From: Opitutia bacterium
Lineage (GTDB): Bacteria; Verrucomicrobiota; Verrucomicrobiia; Opitutales; Opitutaceae
Direction of reading: 5' to 3'
Assembly (NCBI GenBank): GCA_947472765.1
Contig: CANJCM010000019.1
Location: 1 to 61,930, forward strand
Length of the DNA stretch: 61,930 nt
Within the stretch, counting starts at the first letter, position 1. Every line of letters begins with the position of its first letter. The position numbers and the translations under genes are program-made. The notes under the pieces were generated by a model. That model worked only from the letters and a program-made list of their open reading frames with translations. It was not told the origin of the DNA and searched no databases. Positions 1 to 9,222 of the stretch are shown here, one piece after another.

Positions 1-1088
1 ATTTCCTTTCGCTGCTGACGCATCCGGTCTGGTGGCCGGTGCCGCTCGCGACGGTGAGCGCGAATGGCTCCGCGTACTCGCGGGGCAATCCCTGGACGCG
101 TCCCGGCCGATTGGTGGGCAACGGTCCGTTCAAGCTGAAGCTCTGGGAGCCGAACAAGGTCATCGAAGTCGAAAAGTCTCCGACCTACTGGGACGCCGCC
201 AAGGTGAGACTGAATGGGATCCGCTTCTACCCGAGCGACAGCGTCGACACCGAGGAACGCGCGTTTCGCAGCGGACAACTCCACCTCACCTACGTTCTGC
301 CGTTCGGCAAGGTCGACACCTACCGCCGCAGCGCGCCGCAATTCCTGCGGACCGATCCGTACCTCAACACCTACTTCGTGCGCCTCAACACGCGGCGCTC
401 TCCGCTCAACCAGGAAAACGTGCGCCGCGCGCTCGCGCTCGCCGTCGACCGCGCTGCCATCGTGCAGAACGTGATGCGCGGCGGGCAGCAGCCGGCGGCT
501 TCCTTCACGCCTCCCGGACTTCCCGGCTACACGCCGCCGGCCGGGATTGGCACCAACCTCGCCGCGGCCCGGGAGCAGCTCGCCGCCGCCGGTTATCCGG
601 GCGGGAAGGGTTTTCCCACGCTCGAGTTGCTCCACAACACGTCGGAAAACCACCGGATGATGGCGGAGATTCTTCAGGAGATGTGGCGGCGCGAACTCGG
701 GATCGAGGTGCGGCTCGTGAACCAGGAATTCAAGGTGCTCCTCGCCGAGCGTCGCGCGGGAAATTATCAACTCCTGCTTTCCGACTGGGTCGGAGATTAT
801 CTCGATCCGACGACGTTCCTCGACATGTGGCGCAGCGACAGCGGCAACAATCACACCGGCTGGGCGAATCCGGAATACGATGCTCTGCTCTTCCGGGCCG
901 CGCGCAATCCGGACCCCGTCGCGCGGGCCGCGCAGTTGCAGCAAGCCGAGTCGCAGATGCTCGCGAGCGCGCCGATCGTGCCGCTCTACTTCAACACCCA
1001 CGTCTTCCTCCTCCAGCCAAACGTCAAAGGCTGGTATCCCACGCTGCTCGATCACCACCCGTACAAACATGTGTGGCTCGAGCCCTAA
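1..1088 (+). CDS. Oligopeptide ABC transporter substrate-binding protein, 5' end outside window
   Basis: This is the C-terminal part of a family-5 (OppA-like) extracytoplasmic solute-binding protein that delivers peptides to an ABC importer. The frame is open to the left edge from base 3, so about 361 residues are visible and the signal peptide is missing. A GTG at 39 is only an internal codon, because upstream residues match the paralogue at 4737-6380. Family signatures seen are GNGPFKLKLWEPNK, VRRALALAVDR and VPLYFNTHVFLL. The next binding-protein gene starts 20 bases inside its 3' end, which suggests translational coupling. Family assignment is firm; the ligand is unknown. Confidence 0.93.
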   Translation, partial: FLSLLTHPVWWPVPLATVSANGSAYSRGNPWTRPGRLVGNGPFKLKLWEPNKVIEVEKSPTYWDAAKVRLNGIRFYPSDSVDTEERAFRSGQLHLTYVLPFGKVDTYRRSAPQFLRTDPYLNTYFVRLNTRRSPLNQENVRRALALAVDRAAIVQNVMRGGQQPAASFTPPGLPGYTPPAGIGTNLAAAREQLAAAGYPGGKGFPTLELLHNTSENHRMMAEILQEMWRRELGIEVRLVNQEFKVLLAERRAGNYQLLLSDWVGDYLDPTTFLDMWRSDSGNNHTGWANPEYDALLFRAARNPDPVARAAQLQQAESQMLASAPIVPLYFNTHVFLLQPNVKGWYPTLLDHHPYKHVWLEP

Positions 1089-2721
1089 CGTCGGCCGTCC
1101 CGCGAGCCGGTTTCGGCAGAAGGGACTTCAATTCGCCGTCGCGCTGATCCTCGGGGCGCTCACGGCCGGCGGATTCCTGCCGGGCTGCCGGCGCGCGAAT
1201 GTCGCGGCCTCCGATCAAGTATTGCGCCTCAGCCAGCGCAACGAACCGGGCGACCTCGATCCCGCCACGGCGGGCCTGCCCGATGACTTCTTCATCATCC
1301 GCGCGCTCAGCGAAGGTCTCCTGCTCCCCGCGTCGAAGGGCGCCCCGCAGCCGGCAGCCGCCGAACGCTTCACGGTGTCGGGGGACGGCCTGACCTACAC
1401 GTTCCAGCTCCGACCCGAAGCGAAGTGGTCGAACGGCGATCCCGTCGTCGCCGCGGATTTCATCTCCTCTTACCGCCGCGTGCTCGACCCCGCCACCGCT
1501 GCACCCAAGGCCGATCTGTTCTTTCCCGTGAAGAGTGCCCGTGCCTTTGCCACCGGCGCGCTGCGGGATTTTTCGCAAGTCGGGTTTTCGAGTCCCAGTG
1601 CACACACCCTCGTCATCCAACTCGAACAGCCGACTCCGCGCTTTCCCGATCTCGTCGCCACGGGTCCGTGGATTCCGGTCCATCCCGCGACCGTCGCCAA
1701 GTTTGGACGCGACTGGACCCGGCCTGGCAATCACGTCGGCAACGGGCCCTTCACGCTCGTCGAATGGCGGCCGCAGCAACGCATCGTGGTCCGCCGCAAT
1801 TCCCGCTACCACCGCGTCAACGCCATCCGTCTCGAAGAGATCCAGTTCCTGCGTTTCGACAGCGGCGACACGGAGGAACGTGCGTATCGGGCCGGTCAGG
1901 TCGATGTGACGATGTCGGTGCCTGCGACCAAACTCACCGGCTACGAGCGGGGACGCCCGGCCGAGTTTCACCGGACGCCTCTCGCGGAGACGCACTACCT
2001 CGCCTTCAACACGACGCGCGGGCCCCTGAACGATCCCCGCGTCCGGCGCGCGCTCGCCCTCGCCATTGACCGCGACGTGATTGTGGAACGCCTGCTGCAA
2101 GGCGGACAGTTGCCGGCGACGCGGATGCTGCCTCCCGTTTTGCGTGGTGCCAGTGATGTTGGACGGCGCCCGCAGGAGTTCCGGCACGATCCCGCCGAAG
2201 CGGCGCGCCTGCTTGCGGCGGCGGGTTTCCCCGCGGGTCGCGGCTTTCCCAAGCTCGAGGTGACCGCCTGGTCGCCGTCGCAGTCACGCGTGCTCGAAGC
2301 GGTGCAGGAGATGTGGCGCCGCTCGCTCGGCATCGAGGCCGGCATCCTCGTACACGAGCTGAAGGTCCACCTCGATACACTGCACACCGGCAACTACGAC
2401 ATCGGCTTCGTGGCCACGCTCCTCGACTGGCCGGACGGCCTCGCCCTCCTCTCCGCGTTCGCCAGCGAATCGCCGGAGAATTTCCCGCACTGGCAAAATG
2501 CCGCGTTCGACCGGGCGCTTACCGCCGCGAGAGCCCACGGCGATCGGCCGAGCCAGGAACGCGACACGCTCGCCGCCGAGTTGTTACTGATCGAGGACGC
2601 TCCGGTGTCGCCCGTGTATTTCAATGCGCGCAACTGGCTGATGTCGCCCCGCGTTCGCGGTTGGCAGGACGATCCCTTGTGGACACGTTTCTACCATGAC
2701 GTGTACCTCGAGACGAAATAG
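1069..2721 (+). CDS. Oligopeptide ABC transporter substrate-binding lipoprotein (paralogue 2)
   Basis: Predicted 550-residue family-5 peptide-binding protein. ATG at 1069 is chosen because it gives a basic N-terminus (RFRQK), a hydrophobic stretch and a lipobox ending FLPGC with the acylated cysteine at residue 40. The same frame is open further upstream, but only as antiparallel noise inside the previous gene. Signatures include VGNGPFTLVEWRPQQ, VRRALALAIDRD and a C-terminal VSPVYFNARNWLM. It overlaps the preceding paralogue by 20 bases and the following M28 peptidase by 26 bases, so the three are probably translated as a unit. It is the most divergent of the three paralogues and may bind different ligands. 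Confidence 0.9.
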   Translation: MCGSSPNVGRPASRFRQKGLQFAVALILGALTAGGFLPGCRRANVAASDQVLRLSQRNEPGDLDPATAGLPDDFFIIRALSEGLLLPASKGAPQPAAAERFTVSGDGLTYTFQLRPEAKWSNGDPVVAADFISSYRRVLDPATAAPKADLFFPVKSARAFATGALRDFSQVGFSSPSAHTLVIQLEQPTPRFPDLVATGPWIPVHPATVAKFGRDWTRPGNHVGNGPFTLVEWRPQQRIVVRRNSRYHRVNAIRLEEIQFLRFDSGDTEERAYRAGQVDVTMSVPATKLTGYERGRPAEFHRTPLAETHYLAFNTTRGPLNDPRVRRALALAIDRDVIVERLLQGGQLPATRMLPPVLRGASDVGRRPQEFRHDPAEAARLLAAAGFPAGRGFPKLEVTAWSPSQSRVLEAVQEMWRRSLGIEAGILVHELKVHLDTLHTGNYDIGFVATLLDWPDGLALLSAFASESPENFPHWQNAAFDRALTAARAHGDRPSQERDTLAAELLLIEDAPVSPVYFNARNWLMSPRVRGWQDDPLWTRFYHDVYLETK

Positions 2722-4387
2722 ACGGCACCGACTGTTCCTCGGCCTGGTCGGAACGATTCTGCTGGCCGGCCAGGCAAGCGCCGCCACCGCGCCGAAGATC
2801 TCGGCGTCGAGCATCGAGACCCGCACGAAGATCCTCGCGTCCGATGCGTTCGAGGGCCGCGCGCCCGCGACTCCCGGAGAGGAAAAGACCGTGGCGTATC
2901 TGGAGTCGGAGTTTCGCAAGCTGGGACTTCAGCCCGGCAACCCGGACGGTACCTTTGTGCAATCGGTGCCGCTCGTGGGCATCACGTCCCAGGTGCAGGT
3001 CTCGTTTGTCGCCGGCGGAAGTCCGGTCGCCCTCGAACCCATCACTGAATTCACCGCGCTCTCGCGGCGACTGACGCCCACGGTCGAGGTTCCGGCCACG
3101 GAAATGGTTTTCGTCGGCTACGGCATCGTCGCGCCGGAATACGGCTGGGACGATTACAAGGGAGTCGATGTGCGCGGGAAGATCATCGTGATGCTGGTCA
3201 ACGACCCGCCCGTACTCGACGCCGCGACGGGCCGGCTCGACGACCGGATGTTCAAGGGCCGCGCGATGACCTATTATGGCCGCTGGACCTACAAGTATGA
3301 GATAGCCGCCGCGAAAGGCGCCGCGGGCTGCCTGATTGTTCACGAAACCGGCCCGGCCGGATATCCCTTTGCGGTGCTCGGCAGCGCGTGGGGTCGCGAG
3401 GCATTCGATCTCGTCACGCCCGACCGCAACGCCGGCCTCGCGGCGATCGAAGGATGGCTGACAATGGACGCCGCCACGCGATTGCTTGCGGCCGGCGGCC
3501 ATGACTACGCGCAACTAAAGGCGGCGGCGGCGCGGCGCGATTTTCGACCCGTGTCGTTGTCGGCGACGGCGGGCTTTTCGGTTAAGAACTCGGTGCGCGA
3601 GGTAAAGTCGCGGAATGTGGTGGCAAAGCTGAAAGGCACCGATGCCAGCGGCACCGAGGAGTGGATCGTCTATTCGGCGCACTGGGACCACCTCGGGCGC
3701 GACCCACGGATCAATGGAGATCAGATTTTCAACGGCGCCTCGGACAATGCCATTGGCGTCGCGATGCTGCTCGAAATTGCCCAAGCCTTCGCGGGCCTGC
3801 CGCCGGAGGAGCGGCCGCGACGCAGCCTGTTGTTCTTTGCGCCCACGGCAGAGGAAAAAGGGCTGCTCGGCGCCCGCTACTACGCGGAAAATCCGCTCTA
3901 CCCGCTGCACCAGACCGTGGCGGACTTGAATTTCGACCGCGGGCAGACCGTCGGTCCAACCCGCGATATTGAAGTGGTCGGCCACGGCAATTCCACCCTC
4001 GACGATCTCGCCACCTCGATCCTGGCGAGCTCAGGCCGAATCCCGATCCCCGACACCGAACCGGAGAAAGGCCGGTTTTACCGGAGCGACCACTTCGAAT
4101 TCGCCCGGCAGGGTGTGCCATCTTTCTACACCCACCCCGGCAAGGATGTGATCGGCCAGCCCGCCGGCACGGGCAAGGCGCGCGAGGATGGCTACACGAC
4201 CGTCGACTATCACAAGGTCACCGACGAGGTGAAGCCGTGGTGGAACTTCGAAGGCGCGGCCGCCGATGCGCGGCTGTTCTTCGAACTGGGCCGGCAAATT
4301 TCGACCTCCCAGGACTGGCCGCAGTGGAAGCCCGGCACGGAGTTCAAGGCGAAGCGGGATGCGATGATGACCGAACGCCGGCGTTGA
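2696..4387 (+). CDS. Exported M28-family zinc metallopeptidase with PA-like insert
   Basis: 563 residues. An N-terminal signal peptide (basic RRNRRHR, hydrophobic core, AQASA-like cleavage region) directs it to the periplasm. The middle region (about 130-270) looks like a protease-associated (PA) domain. The di-zinc peptidase core follows, with predicted ligands H329 (in AHWDHLG), D350 (in GASDNA), E387, D414 and H466, and E386 as general base (TAEEKGLLG). M28 enzymes are aminopeptidases or carboxypeptidases. The start overlaps the upstream peptide-binding gene by 26 bases, so peptide trimming is probably coupled to peptide uptake. Exact substrate preference cannot be read from the sequence. 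Confidence 0.92.
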   Translation: MTCTSRRNRRHRLFLGLVGTILLAGQASAATAPKISASSIETRTKILASDAFEGRAPATPGEEKTVAYLESEFRKLGLQPGNPDGTFVQSVPLVGITSQVQVSFVAGGSPVALEPITEFTALSRRLTPTVEVPATEMVFVGYGIVAPEYGWDDYKGVDVRGKIIVMLVNDPPVLDAATGRLDDRMFKGRAMTYYGRWTYKYEIAAAKGAAGCLIVHETGPAGYPFAVLGSAWGREAFDLVTPDRNAGLAAIEGWLTMDAATRLLAAGGHDYAQLKAAAARRDFRPVSLSATAGFSVKNSVREVKSRNVVAKLKGTDASGTEEWIVYSAHWDHLGRDPRINGDQIFNGASDNAIGVAMLLEIAQAFAGLPPEERPRRSLLFFAPTAEEKGLLGARYYAENPLYPLHQTVADLNFDRGQTVGPTRDIEVVGHGNSTLDDLATSILASSGRIPIPDTEPEKGRFYRSDHFEFARQGVPSFYTHPGKDVIGQPAGTGKAREDGYTTVDYHKVTDEVKPWWNFEGAAADARLFFELGRQISTSQDWPQWKPGTEFKAKRDAMMTERRR

Positions 4388-4423
4388 GCCGGTTTGGTTC
4401 CTGGGCCCCGTTGTCATCTGTTG

Positions 4424-4549
4424 CCTGGATTCCGAAATTGCCTTCGTAGCCCGCTGCGTGAGCGGCGGGACGGCTTACGGCGAAGCGGTCAAGAAGTCCC
4501 TGTCGTCACGGACAGGGCCACGCCAATCCGTTTAACTTCGGAATCCAGG
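4424..4549 (-). repeat. REPIN/MITE-like element, family A, full-length copy
   Basis: 126 bp element bounded by 16-base terminal inverted repeats (CCTGGATTCCGAAATT and, at the other end, AACTTCGGAATCCAGG; 15 of 16 complementary). It contains two hairpins with 8-base arms and GTGA/TCAC loops. Its reverse complement is about 95 percent identical by eye to 46996-47120; core-only copies lie at 10964-11035 and 56671-56746. It fills much of the 349-base gap between the M28 peptidase and oppA. Confidence 0.85.
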
Positions 4550-4594
4550 TGTTGGATGACAACGACACTTGGGAGTTACCGCCGCTGATGGAAG

Positions 4595-4654
4595 GGGGTC
4601 AGGGCGCTACATGTTAAATTTGGCCCTCTAATTAACATGTAGCGCCCTGACCCC
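4595..4654. repeat. Large perfect inverted repeat (23-bp arms)
   Basis: Arms 4595-4617 and 4632-4654 are perfectly complementary over 23 bases, with a 14-base loop. The arms contain AGGGCGCTACATGTTAA and its complement. There is no T-run, so it is not a standard intrinsic terminator, though it could end transcription of the M28 gene or insulate oppA. It resembles a REP-type mobile hairpin; no second copy is seen in this window. Confidence 0.85.
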
Positions 4655-4736
4655 ATCTGAATTGGGGTCGCTTTGATGTCCGGACACCCACCCTCCCAGT
4701 CTTGCAAAAGGCCTTCCCGGGCTTCCCCTTAGCCGG

Positions 4737-6380
4737 ATGCTGAGACGTTCCCCTGCTCTTCCCTGCCTGCTGGCAGTGATGGTGCTGCTCTTCGGTTGCA
4801 GCAAATCCGACCAGGCGGCAGCCGCCAAGGTTGCCGGTGCCAAACAGGGCACGTTGCCGCCAAACTCGCTGCTGATCGGCAACGGCACCGAACCGCAGGA
4901 CATCGATCCTCAGATCGTCACAGGCGTCCCCGAGCACCGCATCCTGATGGCGCTGTTCGAGGGACTCGTGACCGAGAACCCGAAGGATCTCAGCCCCGAG
5001 CCAGGCGTGGCGGAGAAGTGGGAGATTTCGCCGGACGGACTCGTTTACACGTTCCATTTTCGCGCCGACCTGAAGTGGTCGGACGGCACGCCGCTCACGG
5101 CCCAAACGTTCATCCGATCCTACCAGCGGATGCTCACCCCGAGCCTCGCCGCCGAGTACTCCTACCTCCTCCACTTCGTGAAAAACGCGAAGGAATACAA
5201 CGAGGGCAAATTGAAGGATTTCTCGCAGGTGGGATTCAAGGCTCCCGATGACCGCACGCTCATCGTCACGCTGAACTCACCGACGCCTTTTCTCATCAAG
5301 ATCATCGCGAGCCATTACTCGTGGTACCCGGTGCCGATTCACGTGATCGAGAAATTCGGCGGGATGGATCGCAAGGGCACGGCTTGGACGCGCCCCGGCA
5401 ATTTCGTCTCGAACGGCCCCTTCAAGCTCAAGGAGTGGCGGCAGCAGCAGGTGCTGATCGGCGAACGCAACCCGAACTACTGGGACCGCCAGACCGTGAA
5501 GCTGGACGAGATCCACTTCCTCGCCGTCGAGAACCAGGACACCGAAGAGCGCATGTTCCGCACCGGCCAGCTCGACATGACGAACGAATTGCCGCTCGCG
5601 AAGACGGACGTCTACCGGAAGGAAAATCCGGAAGCCCTGCGCATCGATCCGTACCTCGGCGTCTATTTTTACCGGCTGAACAACACCAAGCCGCCCCTGA
5701 ACGACAAACGCGTCCGCAAGGCGCTCGCGCTGGCCATCGATCGAGAGAGCCTCGTGAAGAACGTCGTCCGCGGCGGCCAGCAACCCGCCTACGGCGTCAC
5801 CTATCCCGGCACCGCGGGCTACACTCCGGAGGCGAAGCTCACCGGCACGATCGAGGATGCGAAGCGGCTGCTCGCCGAGGCGGGTTTTCCCAATGGCCAG
5901 GGTTTCCCGAAACTCGATCTGCTCTACAACACGAGCCAGAACCATCGTGTGATTGCCGAGGCCATCCAGCAGATGTGGCGGCGCAATCTGAACATCGACA
6001 TCGGCCTCCGTAACGAGGAGTGGAAGGTCTATCTCGATTCGCAGGACAACAAGGCCTACGACATCCAGCGCGCCGGCTGGATTGCGGATTACGTCGACCC
6101 GCACGTCTTCCTCGAAATTTGGGGCTCGGACAACCTGAACAACGACACCGGCTTCGCCAACCCGCGCTACGACGAGCTGCTCAAGCAGGCCCTGCGCGCG
6201 AAGAACGACACCGAACGGTACGGCATTTACCAGCAGATGGATGCCCTCCTCGTCGATGAACTGCCCGTCATTCCGATCTATTTTTACACCCGGGTCGCAG
6301 CCATGAGTCCGAAAGTGAAGGGCTTTTATCCGACATTGCTCGACAACCATCCTTTCAAATACGTTTCGGTCACCCGCTGA
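4737..6380 (+). CDS. oppA: Oligopeptide ABC transporter substrate-binding lipoprotein OppA
   Basis: 547 residues, family-5 solute-binding protein that captures peptides for the Opp importer. The N-terminus MLRRSPALPCLLAVMVLLFGC is a lipoprotein signal with the lipid-modified cysteine at residue 21, so it is membrane anchored on the periplasmic side. Family features include GTEPQDIDPQIVTG near the mature N-terminus, SNGPFKLKEWRQQQ, VRKALALAIDRESLV and a C-terminal PVIPIYFYTRVAAM. It is followed after 41 bases by oppB and then oppC. It is more similar to the truncated protein at 1-1088 than to the copy at 1069-2721. No ATPase genes follow. Confidence 0.94.
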   Translation: MLRRSPALPCLLAVMVLLFGCSKSDQAAAAKVAGAKQGTLPPNSLLIGNGTEPQDIDPQIVTGVPEHRILMALFEGLVTENPKDLSPEPGVAEKWEISPDGLVYTFHFRADLKWSDGTPLTAQTFIRSYQRMLTPSLAAEYSYLLHFVKNAKEYNEGKLKDFSQVGFKAPDDRTLIVTLNSPTPFLIKIIASHYSWYPVPIHVIEKFGGMDRKGTAWTRPGNFVSNGPFKLKEWRQQQVLIGERNPNYWDRQTVKLDEIHFLAVENQDTEERMFRTGQLDMTNELPLAKTDVYRKENPEALRIDPYLGVYFYRLNNTKPPLNDKRVRKALALAIDRESLVKNVVRGGQQPAYGVTYPGTAGYTPEAKLTGTIEDAKRLLAEAGFPNGQGFPKLDLLYNTSQNHRVIAEAIQQMWRRNLNIDIGLRNEEWKVYLDSQDNKAYDIQRAGWIADYVDPHVFLEIWGSDNLNNDTGFANPRYDELLKQALRAKNDTERYGIYQQMDALLVDELPVIPIYFYTRVAAMSPKVKGFYPTLLDNHPFKYVSVTR

Positions 6381-6421
6381 CCTCCGGCCTCCTGCCGGTC
6401 GCGCGCCCTTCCCGACGCTCC

Positions 6422-7342
6422 ATGTTTCGCTTTATCACGACGCGCTTCCTGCAATCGCTCTTCGCGCTGTTCCTCGTCATCTCCGCGACGTTTTTCATGG
6501 TGCGCTTCGTACCGGGCGGCCCCTTCACCGCCGAGAAGGCCGTCACCCCGGAGATCCTCCGCAATCTCGAGGCGCATTACGGACTCGATAAGCCGCTTTA
6601 CCGCCAGTACCTCGACTACCTCGGCAGCCTGCTGCACGCGGACCTCGGACCTTCGTTCAAGTACCCGAACCGCACGGTCAACGAGATCATCGCCGACAAG
6701 GTGCCGGTTTCGGCGGAGCTGGGCGGCATCTCGCTCGGCATCGCGCTGGTGATTGGAATCTCGCTTGGAACGCTCGCGGCGGTGAAGCGCAACACCTGGA
6801 TCGATTACGTCGCCTCGTCATTCGGGATGATTGGCATTTCGATTCCGACCTTCGTGGTCGGCCCGCTGCTCGTCCTGGTCTTCGCGATCTATCTCGGCTG
6901 GTTTAACGCGTCCGGTTGGTACATGCCCGCCGACCGCGTGCTCCCGGCCGTCGTGCTTGGCATCGCTTACGCCGCGCCGATTTCCCGGCTCACCCGGGGC
7001 GGCATGCTCGAGGTGCTGCACCAGGATTTCATCCGCACCGCGCGGGCCAAGGGCGCCTCGGAGTTCCGCGTCGTCACCCGCCACGCGTTGCGCGGTGGCC
7101 TGCTCCCGGTCGTCTCCTACCTCGGGCCGGCCGTGGCCGGGATCCTGACGGGCTCGTTCGTCATCGAGACGATTTTTCAAATCCCCGGGATCGGTCGTGA
7201 GTTCGTGAACTCGGCCTTCAACCGTGACTACACCCTCGTGCTCGGGACGGTGATTTTGTACGCGGTGCTCATCATGGGCCTGAACCTCGTCGTCGACGTC
7301 GTGCAGGCGTGGCTCAACCCGAAGGTCCGGCTCGAGGCCTGA
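6422..7342 (+). CDS. oppB: Oligopeptide ABC transporter permease OppB
   Basis: 306 residues, one of the two inner-membrane subunits of the peptide importer. The sequence follows the OppB pattern throughout: a first membrane helix, then MVRFVPGGPFTAEKAVTPE, the loop DLGPSFKYPNRTVNE, and the cytoplasmic EAA-type ATPase-contact motif around HQDFIRTARAKGASEFR. The family hallmark ETIFQIPGIGREFVNSAFNRD is also present. Length equals the usual family length. It lies 41 bases after oppA and 5 bases before oppC, so the three form an operon. Confidence 0.95.
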   Translation: MFRFITTRFLQSLFALFLVISATFFMVRFVPGGPFTAEKAVTPEILRNLEAHYGLDKPLYRQYLDYLGSLLHADLGPSFKYPNRTVNEIIADKVPVSAELGGISLGIALVIGISLGTLAAVKRNTWIDYVASSFGMIGISIPTFVVGPLLVLVFAIYLGWFNASGWYMPADRVLPAVVLGIAYAAPISRLTRGGMLEVLHQDFIRTARAKGASEFRVVTRHALRGGLLPVVSYLGPAVAGILTGSFVIETIFQIPGIGREFVNSAFNRDYTLVLGTVILYAVLIMGLNLVVDVVQAWLNPKVRLEA

Positions 7343-7347
7343 AGCGC

Positions 7348-8250
7348 ATGAGCAACGTCAACACCACCTTCCTCAGCACCGCGTTGCACCAGCCGATCGA
7401 GAAGGGCTCGTCGCTCTGGCACGACGCCTGGCTGCGGCTGCGCAAGAACCGGCTCGCGGTCTTTGGGCTCGTCGCCCTGGGCATCATTGCCCTCGCCTGT
7501 TTCATCGGCCCGTTTCTCAGCCCGTACGGCTACGAAGACCAGAATCTCGAACTCGGCGCCGCGGCGCCCGACGCCAAACACTGGCTCGGCACGGACACGC
7601 TGGGTCGCGACCTGCTCGTTCGCCTGCTCTATGGCGGCCGTGTCTCGATCGCGGTCGGGCTGAGCGCCACCTTCGTCGCGCTGACCATCGGGGTGGTCTA
7701 CGGAGCAGTCGCAGGTTTCTTCGGCGGCAAGCGCGATGCCTTCATGATGCGCACGGTCGACATCATGTATTCGCTGCCGTTTCCGATCTTCGTGATCCTG
7801 CTGATGGTTTTCTTCGGCCGGAATATCATCCTGCTCTTCGTCGCCATCGGCGCGGTCGAGTGGCTGACGATGGCGCGGATCGTCCGCGGGCAGGTCATGG
7901 CGATCAAGAAGATGGAATTCATCGAGGCGGCCCGCTCGCTGGGATTCGGCCGGCGCCGGATCATCTTCCGTCACATCCTGCCCAACATCCTCGGACCGAT
8001 CATCGTCTACACGACGCTCACGATTCCGGCGGTCATGCTGCTCGAGGCGTTCCTGAGTTTCCTCGGCCTCGGCGTGCAGCCGCCGATGAGTTCCTGGGGC
8101 GTGCTGATCAAGGACGGCGCCGAGAAGATGGAGGAGTTCTGGTGGCTGCTCGTTTTCCCCGGCACGGTCTTCTCGCTGACACTTTTCTCGCTCAATTTTC
8201 TCGGTGACGGTCTGCGCGACGCGCTCGATGTGCGCTCGTCGAAGGACTAG
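7348..8250 (+). CDS. oppC: Oligopeptide ABC transporter permease OppC
   Basis: 300 residues, second inner-membrane subunit of the peptide importer. ATG at 7348 is preferred over upstream in-frame codons because it lies 5 bases after the oppB stop with GAAG just before it, and gives the usual OppC N-terminus (a cytoplasmic tail, then one helix around residues 36-58). Features are LGTDTLGRDLLVRLLYGGRVS, the EAA loop EFIEAARSLGFGRRRIIFRH, and the terminal FSLNFLGDGLRDALD typical of the family. The oppD and oppF ATPase genes are not next in line; the following gene is a cytochrome, so ATPases must come from elsewhere. Confidence 0.95.
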   Translation: MSNVNTTFLSTALHQPIEKGSSLWHDAWLRLRKNRLAVFGLVALGIIALACFIGPFLSPYGYEDQNLELGAAAPDAKHWLGTDTLGRDLLVRLLYGGRVSIAVGLSATFVALTIGVVYGAVAGFFGGKRDAFMMRTVDIMYSLPFPIFVILLMVFFGRNIILLFVAIGAVEWLTMARIVRGQVMAIKKMEFIEAARSLGFGRRRIIFRHILPNILGPIIVYTTLTIPAVMLLEAFLSFLGLGVQPPMSSWGVLIKDGAEKMEEFWWLLVFPGTVFSLTLFSLNFLGDGLRDALDVRSSKD

Positions 8251-8334
8251 TTGCCTCCCGCCCGCCTTTCCCCGGGGAGTACCAGCTCCCCACCCCTGTC
8301 TGCCCTTCAACTCACACCCCCGGACCCCGGTCCT

Positions 8335-9222
8335 ATGCGCCTAAGAAAACTCCTCACCACGACCGCCCTGCTCGCGGCCGGACTCGCCGCGCCGCTTGGC
8401 GCCCAAACTCCGCCTGCCGCGGCTCCGGCGACCGCCGCCCCCGCTCCGGCCCGCGCCAATCCCCGGGCCACGTTTCCCGCCCAACAGCGGCCGCCGGGTG
8501 ACCCCGTGTTGATCGCGAAGGGCAAGGCGATCTATGAAATCACCTGCCGCGCCTGCCATGGTCCCGACCTCCGCGGCGGCGATATCGGCGGACCCAATCT
8601 CCTCCGCTCGGACATCGTCCTGAAGGACGACCACGGCGAATTGCTCGAACCGATCATCAAGAACGGCAAGTCGACGCCCGGCGTTACGCTCGTCATGGCC
8701 CCGCTCCCGCTGTCGTCCGACGACATCCGCGCCGTCGCCGAATACATCCACGACGTCGTCTCCACCGCCCGCGGCCAGGGCGCTCCGCCTCCCGGACCGC
8801 CCGTTGTCCTCAACATCGTCGTGGGTGATGCCGCCGCCGGTCAGGCCTACTTCGCCGCCAAGTGCAGCTCGTGTCACTCGGCCACCGGCGATCTCCGCGG
8901 CCTCGCCACGCGGATCGGCGACCCGAAGGATCTCCAGAACGCGTGGGTGAACGGCCTTCGCTCCGCCGCCGCGCCGGCCAAGCCGACGACCGTCACGGTG
9001 ACCGAGGCCTCCGGCCAGCGTGTCGAGGGCGTCCTCGTTCGCGTGGACGATTTCTCCGTCGTGCTCACCGCCGCCGATGGACGCAGGCGGACGATCGTCC
9101 GCCGGGGCAATGTTCCCCGCGTCGAAATCCACGACCCGCGCGATGCGCACACCGATCTCCTCGCGGTGTACACGGACAAGGACATCCATAACGTGACGGC
9201 CTACCTGACGACCCTCAAATGA
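8335..9222 (+). CDS. Exported diheme c-type cytochrome
   Basis: 295 residues with a signal peptide (MRLRKLLTTTALLAAGLAAPLGAQ). Two CxxCH heme-attachment motifs are visible: C71-R-A-C74-H75 and C177-S-S-C180-H181, each starting a cytochrome c domain; the last 60 residues form a small extra region. ATG at 8335 is chosen because the signal peptide begins there; earlier in-frame codons encode an unlikely Pro/Ser-rich leader. Its stop overlaps the start of the PQQ dehydrogenase gene (ATGA), so it is very likely the periplasmic electron acceptor for that enzyme. The Ala/Pro-rich stretch after the signal is probably a flexible linker. Confidence 0.92.
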   Translation: MRLRKLLTTTALLAAGLAAPLGAQTPPAAAPATAAPAPARANPRATFPAQQRPPGDPVLIAKGKAIYEITCRACHGPDLRGGDIGGPNLLRSDIVLKDDHGELLEPIIKNGKSTPGVTLVMAPLPLSSDDIRAVAEYIHDVVSTARGQGAPPPGPPVVLNIVVGDAAAGQAYFAAKCSSCHSATGDLRGLATRIGDPKDLQNAWVNGLRSAAAPAKPTTVTVTEASGQRVEGVLVRVDDFSVVLTAADGRRRTIVRRGNVPRVEIHDPRDAHTDLLAVYTDKDIHNVTAYLTTLK

